The notes: a model not told the origin generated them from the letters alone. A stretch of DNA of 64,000 bases from Brevibacterium epidermidis NBRC 14811 (GCF_001570805.1 NZ_BCSJ01000003.1:496001-560000), one strand, 5' to 3'; positions 24,422 to 32,875 are shown, counted from the stretch's first letter. Program-made: numbers and translations.

Positions 24422-25036
24422 CTATGGGGTCACCGGCTGACGGAGGATCGTGCGCAGCTTCTCCGGCGCGGTGCGGCGAAAGTCGCTGAGGTAGATCTCG
24501 TGATGTTTCCCCGTCATCTTCATCCCCGCCTCGGGAATGACCTCGGTGTGCATGCGCTCGAGCACCGGTCCTTCGTCGTCGAAGGAACCGATATGGAGGG
24601 TCTGGACGCACGTTCCCTCCCGCAGCGTTTCGAACCGGATCTCGCCGAGGCGGGGCGCCGATCCCTTCGCCCGGACCGTGTCGACCACGCCGTCTACGTG
24701 TTCGCCGTCCAGCCAGTCCGGGACGAACAGCATGAGCGTGAAGTCCCACGCGGATTTGTCCCGGGCACTCGTGAACGTCGTCATGTCATCGGCCCACCAC
24801 AGACCTTCGAGTGGCGGCACCACATAGTCGCGACCGAGTTCGAGCTTGCTGAAGAACTTCAGCCCATAGGCAAGCGGATAGAGGCTGGTCAGCGCCGATG
24901 CGAAATCGGGAGAGGTGTTCGGATCGCCGTGGCCGTCGATCATGAGGTACTGCGAGTCCGGCACCTCGATGAGACCGAACCGGCCCTGCTTCGCGCGGAA
25001 ACCCGGCAGCGATCTCTTGAAATCGACCTTGTCTAT
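24422..25036 (-). CDS. GyrI-like small-molecule-binding domain protein, ATA start candidate
   Basis: 204 aa in the GyrI-like/AraC effector-binding family. The conserved N-terminal block reads DKVDFKRSL...VPDSQYLMIDGHGDPN, and later blocks are PLEGLWWADDM and HEIYLSDFRRTAPEKLRTILR. Such proteins bind hydrophobic or cationic compounds and are often controlled by MerR regulators. Relatives begin with Met just before DKVDF; here that codon is ATA (25036-25034), preceded at six bases by GGAG. No ATG, GTG or TTG lies near it in frame until codons inside or beyond the promoter dyad. Either ATA is used or the start has been lost. Divergent from the HEAT-repeat gene. Confidence 0.7.
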   Translation of the reverse strand: MDKVDFKRSLPGFRAKQGRFGLIEVPDSQYLMIDGHGDPNTSPDFASALTSLYPLAYGLKFFSKLELGRDYVVPPLEGLWWADDMTTFTSARDKSAWDFTLMLFVPDWLDGEHVDGVVDTVRAKGSAPRLGEIRFETLREGTCVQTLHIGSFDDEGPVLERMHTEVIPEAGMKMTGKHHEIYLSDFRRTAPEKLRTILRQPVTP

Positions 25037-25086
25037 ACTTGGCTCCGCTCCAGGGGGGTGGGAATGAAAAGAGTCTATTCCCCTTG

Positions 25087-25107
25087 ACCTTGACACGATG
25101 TCAAGGT
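25087..25107. promoter_or_regulatory. MerR-type operator, 9-3-9 dyad
   Basis: ACCTTGACA CGA TGTCAAGGT is a perfect dyad. On the plus strand a TTGACC -35 overlaps its left arm, with a TTCACT -10 19 bases on. On the minus strand TTGACA in its arm is 21 bases from a TAGACT -10. Long spacers around a central dyad are the hallmark of MerR-activated promoters. It would serve both the GyrI-like and HEAT-repeat genes. Confidence 0.75.
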
Positions 25108-25136
25108 CTTCACTGGGTGAGAAGGAGGTGGAGACC

Positions 25137-25865
25137 ATGACATATCCACTCAATTACCACCAGACTCGCGAACCGGACCTCCAGGCCGGGACTGACCGCC
25201 GGACTGACACCGGCGATCGCATGATCGACGCACTGAGCGCGTCGAACCCGCAGCAGCGGCTGCAGGCGGCGATGGCGATCGGCACACGGGCGGAGCCCCG
25301 CGACCTCGACGTGCTCATCGCCCGTTGCCGCGTCGAACCGGACTTCTTCGTCCGCGACATGCTCACCTGGGCGCTGACCCGGCTGCCCGCCGACGACACT
25401 ATTCCCCGCCTCATCGCCGAACTCGACTCGTCGCAGCCGCAGGCGATCAGCCAGTCCCTGCACACCCTGTCGAAGGTCGGCGACGCCCGTGCCTGGCCGG
25501 CAATGGACCCAGCCCGGATCGGCACTGCACTCATCGCGCATCCCGACACCGAGGTGGCTCGCAGTGCGTGGAGAGCCACAGTTGCACTTGTGCCCGGTGA
25601 GAATCGGGGAGAACTGGCATCAGCCCTGGTGACACAGTTGGGACGCGGTGATATCGAGATGCAGAAGAGCCTCAGTCGGGCAATCGTTGCCCTCGGCGAG
25701 GATCTCGTGTCAGTGGTCGATGAGAAGCTTCACGCAGAGGACGACACAGTGCGGGCTCACGTCATGGCGACCCGGGACATGTTCGATGACCCGGACGCCG
25801 GCTTCGCTCACGCCTTGGACGCAGCCAAGCGGGTGGTCGCACTGGGGTCCGAGACCACGGTCTAG
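25137..25865 (+). CDS. HEAT-repeat protein
   Basis: 242 aa, mainly tandem two-helix HEAT repeats: ASNPQQRLQAAMAIGTRAEPRDLDVLIARC, VEPDFFVRDMLTWALTRLPADDTIPRLIAEL, then SSQPQAISQSLHTLSKV and further degenerate repeats to about residue 225. No signal peptide or catalytic motif. HEAT arrays usually bind proteins or nucleic acid. A strong ribosome site (GAAGGAGG) precedes ATG 25137. The promoter contains the MerR-type dyad at 25087, and the next gene encodes a MerR regulator that also carries HEAT repeats, so the two proteins are probably functional partners. Confidence 0.8.
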   Translation: MTYPLNYHQTREPDLQAGTDRRTDTGDRMIDALSASNPQQRLQAAMAIGTRAEPRDLDVLIARCRVEPDFFVRDMLTWALTRLPADDTIPRLIAELDSSQPQAISQSLHTLSKVGDARAWPAMDPARIGTALIAHPDTEVARSAWRATVALVPGENRGELASALVTQLGRGDIEMQKSLSRAIVALGEDLVSVVDEKLHAEDDTVRAHVMATRDMFDDPDAGFAHALDAAKRVVALGSETTV

Positions 25866-26005
25866 ATCGGTTCAGGGAAGGTCCGATCGTGCGTGTGTCG
25901 GCGGGTGGGGCAAGCCCGCCGGCACGCGACCGGAGTCTCGGATCCCTTCCTCCAACGAGCGGCGGCTGCGGCATAGAGTGAAAGGCAGCAGAGAAGAGGT
26001 GGCAA

Positions 26006-27049
26006 TTGCTTATCGGCGAGGTGGCTCGGCGCTCCGGTGTGAGCGCCCGCATGCTGCGCCACTACGAATCACTCGGGCTTGTGGCGCCCAGCCAGCGGAC
26101 GTCCGGCGGCTACCGTGAATACTCCGATGCCGATATCGGTCGCATCTTCCATATCGAGGGTCTGCGCAAACTCGGCATGTCACTGACCGAAGTCGGTCGG
26201 GTACTGTCCGAGCCTGACTTCGACCCCGGCAGCGTGCTCGAAGACCTCATCGACCAAACGCGTGAGCGGATCGCCGCAGAGCAGCGTCTGCTCGAGCACC
26301 TCCAGTCCGTTTCTCGACTCGGCCGGACCGATGGCGAATCGCTCCTAAACACCATCGACCTCATGCGCTCCCTCGAATCCGGCGACGTCATCCAAAGGCA
26401 CAAGGCCGCACTCGGCAGCGGAGTCGACGGAGGCATGCCGGTCGAGACTCTGGCGCAGGCGGTCCTGCAGGAGACCGTGCTCAACGCGGCGGGGGCCATG
26501 CGGTGGGCGCTCGCCCAAGCCGGCGCCGAGGCAGTGCCGCATGTGGTCAAGGGAATGGACGACGAATCCGCCCAGGTGCGCCACAATGCACTGCTCGCTC
26601 TCGACGAGATCCGCAGAACCACACCGGATGAGAAACTCGACCCACGCTCGAAGTCGATGATCCGGCAGGCGCTGAGCCAGGCGCTCAATGATGCCGACCC
26701 AGAAATCCGCAGCATCGCCGCGCTCACCCTCGGCCGCTCAGGTGATGTGAAGGCCGTGCCCGTGCTGCTCGACATGGCGATGAGCGGACCGAAGGACATC
26801 GAGGCGGCAGAAACTCTCGGCTCAATAGTCGACGCGGCCGGACCGAATGCCGACATCAGCGAACAGATACTGACCGAACTGCACCGCCTTGCGGACTCGG
26901 ATGATACGACGACGCGGTTCCGGGTGCTCCAGGTCCTCCTCGAAATCCCCGGCGAGCTCAGCGATGACTTCATCGCCGAACTCTCCGGCGACGACAGTCC
27001 AGAGCTCGCGGCGACGGCACGTGCTGCCCTTGAGCGCCGTCGACGGTGA
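26006..27049 (+). CDS. MerR family regulator with C-terminal HEAT repeats
   Basis: 347 aa. The MerR winged-helix domain occupies about residues 1-70 (IGEVARRSGVSARMLRHYESLGL, then GGYREYSDADI), followed by the dimerisation coiled coil (about 75-125). In place of a small effector domain there are HEAT-like repeats to the C-terminus (for example HVVKGMDDESAQVRHNALLALDEIRR and DADPEIRSIAALTLGRSGDVKAVPVLLDMA). The start is TTG 26006 with AGAGGTGG upstream. No Cys cluster for metal sensing is visible. It probably acts at the dyad at 25087, controlling the HEAT-repeat gene and the GyrI-like gene. Confidence 0.85.
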   Translation: MLIGEVARRSGVSARMLRHYESLGLVAPSQRTSGGYREYSDADIGRIFHIEGLRKLGMSLTEVGRVLSEPDFDPGSVLEDLIDQTRERIAAEQRLLEHLQSVSRLGRTDGESLLNTIDLMRSLESGDVIQRHKAALGSGVDGGMPVETLAQAVLQETVLNAAGAMRWALAQAGAEAVPHVVKGMDDESAQVRHNALLALDEIRRTTPDEKLDPRSKSMIRQALSQALNDADPEIRSIAALTLGRSGDVKAVPVLLDMAMSGPKDIEAAETLGSIVDAAGPNADISEQILTELHRLADSDDTTTRFRVLQVLLEIPGELSDDFIAELSGDDSPELAATARAALERRRR

Positions 27050-27127
27050 ACGCGAACGGATACGGACCGGCCGCCTCGGCGAGGGGATGTCGGGTCTTCC
27101 TCATTACGGGGGCTGAGAACGGGTCAC

Positions 27128-27133
27128 TAAACT
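27128..27133 (+). promoter_or_regulatory. -10 box for the LssY_C gene, leaderless arrangement
   Basis: TAAACT, seven bases, then ATG 27141; no Shine-Dalgarno is present. Confidence 0.55.
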
Positions 27134-27140
27134 GGCCCTC

Positions 27141-28610
27141 ATGACTTCGGGAGGGCCGACAGGCGGAACGGATGCGGCCGGTGGAGCAGTCGGCCAGAAA
27201 CGACGGCTGAGGCAGCCGTTCGTCTATCGGCGACACCACTTCACGCCCACCGGAGTACTCGATTACCTGTTCTTCCTCTTCGCCGGTGCGGCTTCGACAT
27301 GGCTGGCGCTGCTGATCCTGCTCAAAGGATTCAGCCTCGGCTGGTGGCAGGTGCTCACACTTCTCGTGTTCTGGGGAGTCGTGTCCTACCTTGCTCTGCC
27401 CAGACTGCATCGCATCCTGTCCCAGATCTATGTGCCGAACTACTTCATCGGCCGCACCCGCACCTCCGACGGTCTGCTCGGCGATCCGGTCAACCTCGCC
27501 TGGCGCGGTGAGGAAGCCCAGATCCACCACGCGATGCGCGAAGCTGGGTGGATCCTCGCTGACAGCATCACGCCCGCATCGACATGGGAGATCATCCGCT
27601 CGACGGTGACGAAGCGCAGCTACCCACAGGCCCCGGTGTCCCCGCTGCTGCTGTTCGGTCGACGTCAGGACTTCGCCTACCAGCAGGAAGTCGACGGCGA
27701 TCCGGGACAGCGTCACCACGTGCGGTTCTGGAAATGCCCGAACGGATGGTTGCTGCCCGGTGGACACCACGCTGACTGGCTGGCCGCCGGAACCTACGAC
27801 AAAGCCGTCGGCATCTCCCTGTTCACGCTCCAGTTCACCCACAAGATCGAAGAGAACACCGACGTCGAACGCGACCACATCGTCGACACCGTCACCGGCG
27901 TCAACGAAGCGATCTCGGTCGACCGGATCAAGGACTTCTCCACCGGATACCACTCCCGAAATGGCGGCGGCGACGCGATCGTCACGGACGGGCACCTGCC
28001 GATCGTCGACGTCAATGAGGTGGTCGCCGACGAAGCCGACCACCCAGAACGTTTGGAACTGGCCCTCGACGCCACCCGCATCTACTCCGAATCGCGCAGC
28101 GTGTCCGAAGTGACGAAGACGCTGTGGCGGCAACGCCCGCTGCAGACCGTCGTCGGGGCCGCTCTCGTGCTCATCCTGCTCCTCTTCCAAGCCTGGGATG
28201 TGATCAGCATGCTCCTCGACTGGAACGGGCTGAGGTCCGAAGTCGTCGGTTTTAGCTCGGACATCGCGACCGTCAGCGATGACACGGCCACCCGCATCGT
28301 CGCGGGAGTGCTCGTCGGCGTCAGTCTCCTCATCGGGTGTCTGCAGGTCATCGCCTCGACCTCGGTGTTCCGCGGCAGCAACCGGGCCAGACTGTGGATC
28401 CTCACTCTCTCGACGATCTCTGTGATCGTGTCGATGACGAACTACTTCACCGGCGACCGCGACCTGGCGACGAACATGTACGCGCTGACGACGATCGCGA
28501 TGCAGGTGGCAGTGCTGTTGGCGCTGTCGAGCGACTCCTCCCGGATGTTCACCCGGTTCAGCACGGCGGCCCTGCGCGCCGAGCGCCAGGACCGCGCGCT
28601 CGAGGACTGA
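27141..28610 (+). CDS. LssY C-terminal domain membrane protein
   Basis: 489 aa. Two N-terminal membrane helices (about residues 40-62 and 66-85) are followed by an LssY_C-type domain: DPVNLAWRGEEAQIHHAMREAGW, STVTKRSYPQAPVSPLLLFGRRQDFAYQQEV, RHHVRFWKCP and GTYDKAVGISLFTLQFTHKI. The C-terminal third adds several membrane helices (about 335-355, 390-410, 425-440, 455-470). LssY_C domains accompany lipid phosphatases or occur alone; a role in membrane lipid metabolism is a guess. TAAACT seven bases before the ATG suggests a leaderless message. Confidence 0.78.
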   Translation: MTSGGPTGGTDAAGGAVGQKRRLRQPFVYRRHHFTPTGVLDYLFFLFAGAASTWLALLILLKGFSLGWWQVLTLLVFWGVVSYLALPRLHRILSQIYVPNYFIGRTRTSDGLLGDPVNLAWRGEEAQIHHAMREAGWILADSITPASTWEIIRSTVTKRSYPQAPVSPLLLFGRRQDFAYQQEVDGDPGQRHHVRFWKCPNGWLLPGGHHADWLAAGTYDKAVGISLFTLQFTHKIEENTDVERDHIVDTVTGVNEAISVDRIKDFSTGYHSRNGGGDAIVTDGHLPIVDVNEVVADEADHPERLELALDATRIYSESRSVSEVTKTLWRQRPLQTVVGAALVLILLLFQAWDVISMLLDWNGLRSEVVGFSSDIATVSDDTATRIVAGVLVGVSLLIGCLQVIASTSVFRGSNRARLWILTLSTISVIVSMTNYFTGDRDLATNMYALTTIAMQVAVLLALSSDSSRMFTRFSTAALRAERQDRALED

Positions 28611-28727
28611 AGCGGCGGACCCGCGGGCCCGAAGGTTGGGGCGGCGGCCCGTGTATTCTGACCGTGTCCGATCCACTCCTCGCTTCGACCCGACGCCGGA
28701 GCTGGACCATCAACGAAGGCAGGACCC

Positions 28728-29213
28728 ATGACCGACCAGACTCCCGACGCTTCCGTCTTCGACTCGATCGACCCGGTCCTCAAGGTCGTCACCGCCGAGA
28801 TCGAGATCTCAGCCCCCGCCGAGGCGGTGTTCGAGCTCATCGCCGACCCGCAGCGGCAGCCCGAATGGGACGGAAACGACAACCTCGGCTCGGCCGCCGA
28901 CGGTCAGCGAGTGCGTGGGACCGGCGATTCCTTCATCACGACCCTGACTAAGGGCGTGGACCGCGAGAACCACATCGTCGACTTCGCCGAGGGCAGGCTC
29001 ATCGCCTGGATGCCCTCCGAAGTCGGGGGAGAGCCGTTCGGGCAGAAGTGGGTGTGGGAAATCGAACCGATCGGGGAGGACTCGGTCCTGGTGCGTCACG
29101 TCTACGACTGGACCGAGCTGCGCGATCCTCAGCGCCTGCCGCGGGCACAGTCGACGACGGCAGCCAATCTGCTCGCGTCACTCAAGCGACTCAAACAGCT
29201 CGCCGAGAGCTGA
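28728..29213 (+). CDS. SRPBCC (START-like) family protein
   Basis: 161 aa with a polyketide cyclase/dehydrase-like fold. Its features are the N-terminal strand VTAEIEISAPAEAVFELIADPQRQPEWDGN, then ENHIVDFAEGRLIAWMPSEVGG, QKWVWEIEPIGEDSVLVRHVYDWTEL, and a C-terminal helix NLLASLKRLKQLAE that lines the ligand cavity. Ligand unknown. An AGG-containing ribosome site lies just before the ATG. It follows the LssY_C gene by 117 bp with no clear terminator, so co-transcription is possible. Confidence 0.82.
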   Translation: MTDQTPDASVFDSIDPVLKVVTAEIEISAPAEAVFELIADPQRQPEWDGNDNLGSAADGQRVRGTGDSFITTLTKGVDRENHIVDFAEGRLIAWMPSEVGGEPFGQKWVWEIEPIGEDSVLVRHVYDWTELRDPQRLPRAQSTTAANLLASLKRLKQLAES

Positions 29214-29262
29214 AGACAGGTTTCGGGCCGACCGCCGACTGACCGGAGTGGCACAGCGACAC

Positions 29263-29832
29263 TCATTTAGGCCAGGCGTCGGCCAAGCGTGTGAGAAGCG
29301 ATGCCAGCTGTGCGCGCTCGTCTTCGGAGAATGTGCTCAGTGCCTGATCGACGTTCTCACGCTGAGCGCCACGGAACCTGTTCGTGATCGCGCGACCTTT
29401 GTCCGTCAGCGCAATGAGAGTTCGCCGGGCATCATCCGGGTCTGCCTCGCGACGCAGAAAGCCGAGCTCGACACCTTGGGATACGAGCCGGGACGCGCGC
29501 GGCTGATCGACGCCGATCGCATCGCCGAGTGCGCTGACTCCCAGCGCCGTGCCCGCCTGGACGAGCGAGACGAGCAGGCGGATGAGCGCACGTCCCCGAC
29601 CGTGCGCGGCGAACGGTCCACCGGGATGACGCTTGCCGCCGAAGGGGAAGTCGTCCGAATGCCGGCCGCCACCGAAGCCTCCGCGTTCACCGAAGCCCCC
29701 GCGCTCGCCCGGGCCGCCGTGCTCACCGAAACCGCCGAAGGGTCCGAATCCGCGCGGACCGCCGGGTCCGCGTCGCCACTGCAGGCGGGTGAGCGCCTCG
29801 GCGATCGCCTGAATGTCATCGTTCGTACTCAT
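29263..29832 (-). CDS. MarR family regulator with Gly/Phe-rich insertion
   Basis: 189 aa. The winged-helix domain (about residues 80-165: LIRLLVSLVQAGTALGVSALGDAIGVDQPRASRLVSQGVELGFLRREADPDDARRTLIALTDKG) is clear MarR. Preceding it is an unusual low-complexity segment (about residues 20-75) of Gly, Phe, Arg and His with FGGFG/GERGGFG repeats. The divergent gene product also has Gly/Phe/Arg repeats. The TAAAAT box six bases before the ATG marks a leaderless promoter that overlaps a perfect palindrome at 29854, so autoregulation is likely. The inducer is unknown. Confidence 0.85.
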   Translation of the reverse strand: MSTNDDIQAIAEALTRLQWRRGPGGPRGFGPFGGFGEHGGPGERGGFGERGGFGGGRHSDDFPFGGKRHPGGPFAAHGRGRALIRLLVSLVQAGTALGVSALGDAIGVDQPRASRLVSQGVELGFLRREADPDDARRTLIALTDKGRAITNRFRGAQRENVDQALSTFSEDERAQLASLLTRLADAWPK

Positions 29833-29838
29833 GATTCG

Positions 29839-29844
29839 ATTTTA
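29839..29844 (-). promoter_or_regulatory. -10 box for the MarR gene, leaderless arrangement
   Basis: TAAAAT on the minus strand, six bases before ATG 29832 and just downstream of the operator. Confidence 0.5.
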
Positions 29845-29853
29845 CATGCCACT

Positions 29854-29878
29854 TGACATGCAATCTAATTGCATGTCA
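29854..29878. promoter_or_regulatory. Perfect 11-3-11 palindrome, MarR operator candidate
   Basis: TGACATGCAAT CTA ATTGCATGTCA lies between the divergent starts. Its left arm overlaps a TTGACA -35 (29853-29858), with CATTCT 18 bases on, for the plus-strand gene. It also lies upstream of the MarR -10. More ACATGT/GCATGT half-sites follow at 29882-29895. Confidence 0.8.
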
Positions 29879-29917
29879 TTCTGCATGTACATGTCAGATG
29901 ACAACTAAGGAGATGAC

Positions 29918-30751
29918 ATGACTGAAAACAAAGACTTCAACGATGACAACGACGACTTCACCACTCCGAACTCTGACTCCGGCTCAACTGGTGCAGACGA
30001 CCGGGAAGACTCACTGAACACCGACGAGAACACCAATGCGAGCGATGCCCCGCACCTCGATGCCGATTCCGGCGACGACAAGCGCGACGACTCCGACGCC
30101 GATCTTCCGCAGCTGCTGCGCGAGTTCAGCCACGTGCTGCGCCGCGAATTCCGCGGCGCCGCGGCCGACTCCGGATTCGACCCTCGAGACTTCGGACGCA
30201 TGCGGCGAGGACGTCGCCGCTGGGACTCCGACGAGGTCGTCGCCGATGGCGCCGCCTACCCTGAAGAGCCGGTAACCTACGGGCCGCCGCGCGGCCGGGG
30301 CAGCTGGGGACCGTCGAAGAACATCGACCCCGAAGAGATGCGCCAGCGCTTCCGCGAAATGCGCGACGGAGTCGGCGACCGCATCGAAGAGGTGCTCACC
30401 TCCGAAGAGTTCGAGAACCTCAAAGCCTCGCTGTCGAAGATCGTTGAGAACTTCGGCCCCGAACGTTGTGGAGACGATTCGGACCGCCACGACGGACCGC
30501 ACGATCATGACGATCACCGAGGCGGCCCTGACCGCCACGAAGCTCACGGTCAAGGCCACGGCGACCGTCGCCGCGGCGGAGGCCGCGGACGACGCGGATT
30601 CGGCCCGAACTTCGGTCCTGGCTTCGGACCCGGACGCCGCGGATTCGACCCCTTCGGTTGGGCCGATGAGCGCCGCAGCCGCGAGCAGGAAGTCCAAGAG
30701 GCCTTCGAGCGCGGATTCGCCGCGGGCTTCGAGCAGGGACGCAACTCATAA
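29918..30751 (+). CDS. His/Gly/Arg-rich protein of unknown function
   Basis: 277 aa, no recognised family. The first 70 residues are acidic and disordered (Asp, Asn, Ser, Thr). A middle part (about 68-185) contains helices such as LPQLLREFSHVLRREFRG and PEEMRQRFREMRDGVGDRIEEVLTSEEFENLKASLSKIVENF. Then comes a His/Asp run (about 190-220, HDGPHDHDDH-type) and an Arg/Gly/Phe repeat with FGPNFGPGFGPGRRGFDPFG, ending in a charged helix. The His cluster could bind metal. No signal peptide. TAAGGAG precedes the ATG. Divergent from the MarR gene over a shared operator, so probably repressed by it. Confidence 0.72.
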   Translation: MTENKDFNDDNDDFTTPNSDSGSTGADDREDSLNTDENTNASDAPHLDADSGDDKRDDSDADLPQLLREFSHVLRREFRGAAADSGFDPRDFGRMRRGRRRWDSDEVVADGAAYPEEPVTYGPPRGRGSWGPSKNIDPEEMRQRFREMRDGVGDRIEEVLTSEEFENLKASLSKIVENFGPERCGDDSDRHDGPHDHDDHRGGPDRHEAHGQGHGDRRRGGGRGRRGFGPNFGPGFGPGRRGFDPFGWADERRSREQEVQEAFERGFAAGFEQGRNS

Positions 30752-30864
30752 CCGAATCGGCTGGTCCGCCTGCTCATTCAGCAGGCCGCAGCTAGCCGCC
30801 CATGACTGCGGTGCCGGCCCGCACATCCGCGCTGTCCATCAACAGAACGGCACCGTGAGAGATC

Positions 30865-30908
30865 GACGCGATCCGGTGCGAACCTCCACGGTTCGCCCGG
30901 ATCGCGTC
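30865..30908. terminator. Hairpin between convergent genes
   Basis: Left arm 30865-30884 (GACGCGATCCGGTGCGAACC) pairs with 30890-30908 with a single bulge; five-base loop. It separates the His/Gly-rich gene from the acyl-CoA synthetase gene. Confidence 0.7.
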
Positions 30909-30931
30909 TGCGTGCTCGGGCCTCTGACTTC

Positions 30932-32863
30932 TCAGCTGCGGGAGAGCACGGCCCCGAGGTCATCGAGAACGCTGCGATCTTCGATCGTCGACGGCACAGC
31001 CGGATCGTTCTCGCCATCGGCGATCTGCCGCATCGTCTTGCGCAGGATCTTGCCCGACCGGGTCTTCGGCAGGCCCGAGACGATGTCGACGCGTTTGAAC
31101 GCGGCGACCGGCCCGATCTCCTTGCGCACGAGCGCCACGAGTTCGTCGATGACGGTGTTCGGGTCGGCCGCCTCGGCGGAATCACCGAGCACGACGAGGG
31201 CACGGGGGATCTGCCCCTTCACGTCATCGTGGACACCGATGACAGCGGCCTCGGCCACGGCCGGGTGGGAGGCGACGACCGCCTCGATGATGCCGGTGGA
31301 CAGACGGTGACCGGCGACGTTGATGACATCGTCGGTACGACCCATGACGAAGACGTAGCCGTCCTCATCGAGGTAGCCGGAATCGCCGGTGAGGTAGTAG
31401 CTGTCGAAGGCGGCCAGGTAAGAGGAGATGAACCGCTCGTCATCGCCCCACACCGTGGCCATGGTGCCCGGAGGCAGCGGCAGCTTGATGACGATGAGTC
31501 CTTCCTCTCCGGCAGGAACGGGCTTTCCGCCGGGGTCCACGATCTCGACCTGGAAGCCGGGATTCGGCTTCGTTGACGATCCCGCCTTGAGGGGGAACCG
31601 GGTCAGTCCCAAAGGATTCGCGGTGATCGGCCAGCCGGTCTCCGTCTGCCACCAGTTGTCGACGACGGGGATATCGCGTCCGGTCGCCTCGGCGAGGATC
31701 TTCGTCGTCCACTCGTAGGTGTCGGGATCGAGTCGTTCGCCGGCGAGGAATTCTGCGCGCAGACTCGACAGGTCGTACTTCTTCATCAGCTCACCGTTCG
31801 GATCTTCCTTGCGCACCACGCGCATGGCTGTCGGGGCGGTGAAGTGAACGTTGACTTTGTGCTGCTCGATGGCGCGGAAGAAGGCTCCGGCGTCGGGCGT
31901 GCCCACGGGTTTGCCTTCATAGAGCACCGAGGTGACGCCGGCCAGCAGAGGCGCGTAGATGATGTACGTGTGCCCGACGACCCACCCGACGTCGGACGCG
32001 GTGAACATCGTGTCGCCCGGCTGGAGACCGAAGACTGTCGGCATCGAGAAAGCGCTGGCCACTGCGTATCCGCCGGAATCGCGGACGATGCCCTTCGGCT
32101 TGCCGGTGGTGCCTGAGGTGTAGAGGACGTAGAGCTCGTCAGTGGCCTTCACGGTCACGGGGTCGATGCCTTCGGGGGACTGGTCGAGCAGCTCGGCGTA
32201 GTCGAGGTCGGTCTCGCCCAGTTCGCAGCGGTGTTCGTCGCGCTGGACGATGACGGTGAATTCCGGTTTGTTCGCAGCGATCTCGATGGCCTCATCGAGC
32301 ATCGGTTTGTATTCGAGGACTCGGCTCTTCTCGACCCCACAGGAGGTGGAGATGACGGCCTTCGGTGCGGTGTCATCGATGCGCACGGCCAGTTCGTTCG
32401 GGGCGAAGCCGCCGAAGACGACCGAGTGGATTGCGCCGAGGCGGGCGCAGGCGAGCATGGCCACGGCCGCCTCGGGGATCATCGGCATGTAGATGACGAC
32501 TCGATCGCCCTTGGTCACGCCCTTGTCCGACAGTGCGCGAGCGAAGCGGGAGACCTCATCGAGGAGTTCTGCGTATGTGATCGAACGGACGGTGTTCGTG
32601 ACCGGCGAGTCGTAGATGATGGCGGCCTGATCGCCGCGGCCGTTCGCGACATGGCGGTCGATCGCGTTGAAGCAGACGTTGAGCTCGCCGTCGGGGAACC
32701 AGCGATAGATCGGCGCATTCGAATCGTCGACGGCTTTCGTCGGTTCGGTGACCCAGTCGATATGGCTCTTGGCCTGCTCGAGCCAGAATCCCTCGGGATC
32801 CTCGGCGATGCGGGTCACGACCTCGTCGTAGTTGGCTGCGGAGTTCTCGGTGGTGGTATTCAT
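30932..32863 (-). CDS. Short-chain acyl-CoA synthetase (acetate/propionate type)
   Basis: AMP-forming ligase of 643 aa activating acetate, propionate or a similar acid to the CoA thioester. The phosphate-binding loop is YTSGTTGKPKGIVR near residue 272, the adenine-site WWQTETGWP near 418, and the C-terminal swing Lys lies in KTRSGKILRK. The IVRDSGG after the P-loop resembles PrpE/ACSS3 enzymes more than classical acetyl-CoA synthetase, so propionate is favoured. Start ATG 32863 follows a CACAAT box by six bases; a longer frame upstream lacks similarity. Divergent from the acidic membrane protein gene. Confidence 0.87.
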   Translation of the reverse strand: MNTTTENSAANYDEVVTRIAEDPEGFWLEQAKSHIDWVTEPTKAVDDSNAPIYRWFPDGELNVCFNAIDRHVANGRGDQAAIIYDSPVTNTVRSITYAELLDEVSRFARALSDKGVTKGDRVVIYMPMIPEAAVAMLACARLGAIHSVVFGGFAPNELAVRIDDTAPKAVISTSCGVEKSRVLEYKPMLDEAIEIAANKPEFTVIVQRDEHRCELGETDLDYAELLDQSPEGIDPVTVKATDELYVLYTSGTTGKPKGIVRDSGGYAVASAFSMPTVFGLQPGDTMFTASDVGWVVGHTYIIYAPLLAGVTSVLYEGKPVGTPDAGAFFRAIEQHKVNVHFTAPTAMRVVRKEDPNGELMKKYDLSSLRAEFLAGERLDPDTYEWTTKILAEATGRDIPVVDNWWQTETGWPITANPLGLTRFPLKAGSSTKPNPGFQVEIVDPGGKPVPAGEEGLIVIKLPLPPGTMATVWGDDERFISSYLAAFDSYYLTGDSGYLDEDGYVFVMGRTDDVINVAGHRLSTGIIEAVVASHPAVAEAAVIGVHDDVKGQIPRALVVLGDSAEAADPNTVIDELVALVRKEIGPVAAFKRVDIVSGLPKTRSGKILRKTMRQIADGENDPAVPSTIEDRSVLDDLGAVLSRS

Positions 32864-32869
32864 GAAACT

Positions 32870-32875
32870 ATTGTG
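32870..32875 (-). promoter_or_regulatory. -10 box for the acyl-CoA synthetase, leaderless arrangement
   Basis: CACAAT on the minus strand, six bases before ATG 32863. The divergent gene uses an identical box and spacing. Confidence 0.45.

Noticed and set aside
30752..31310. Plus-strand frame continuing past the His/Gly-rich gene
   Set aside because: It overlaps the terminator and the 3' end of the acyl-CoA synthetase and has no coding signature.
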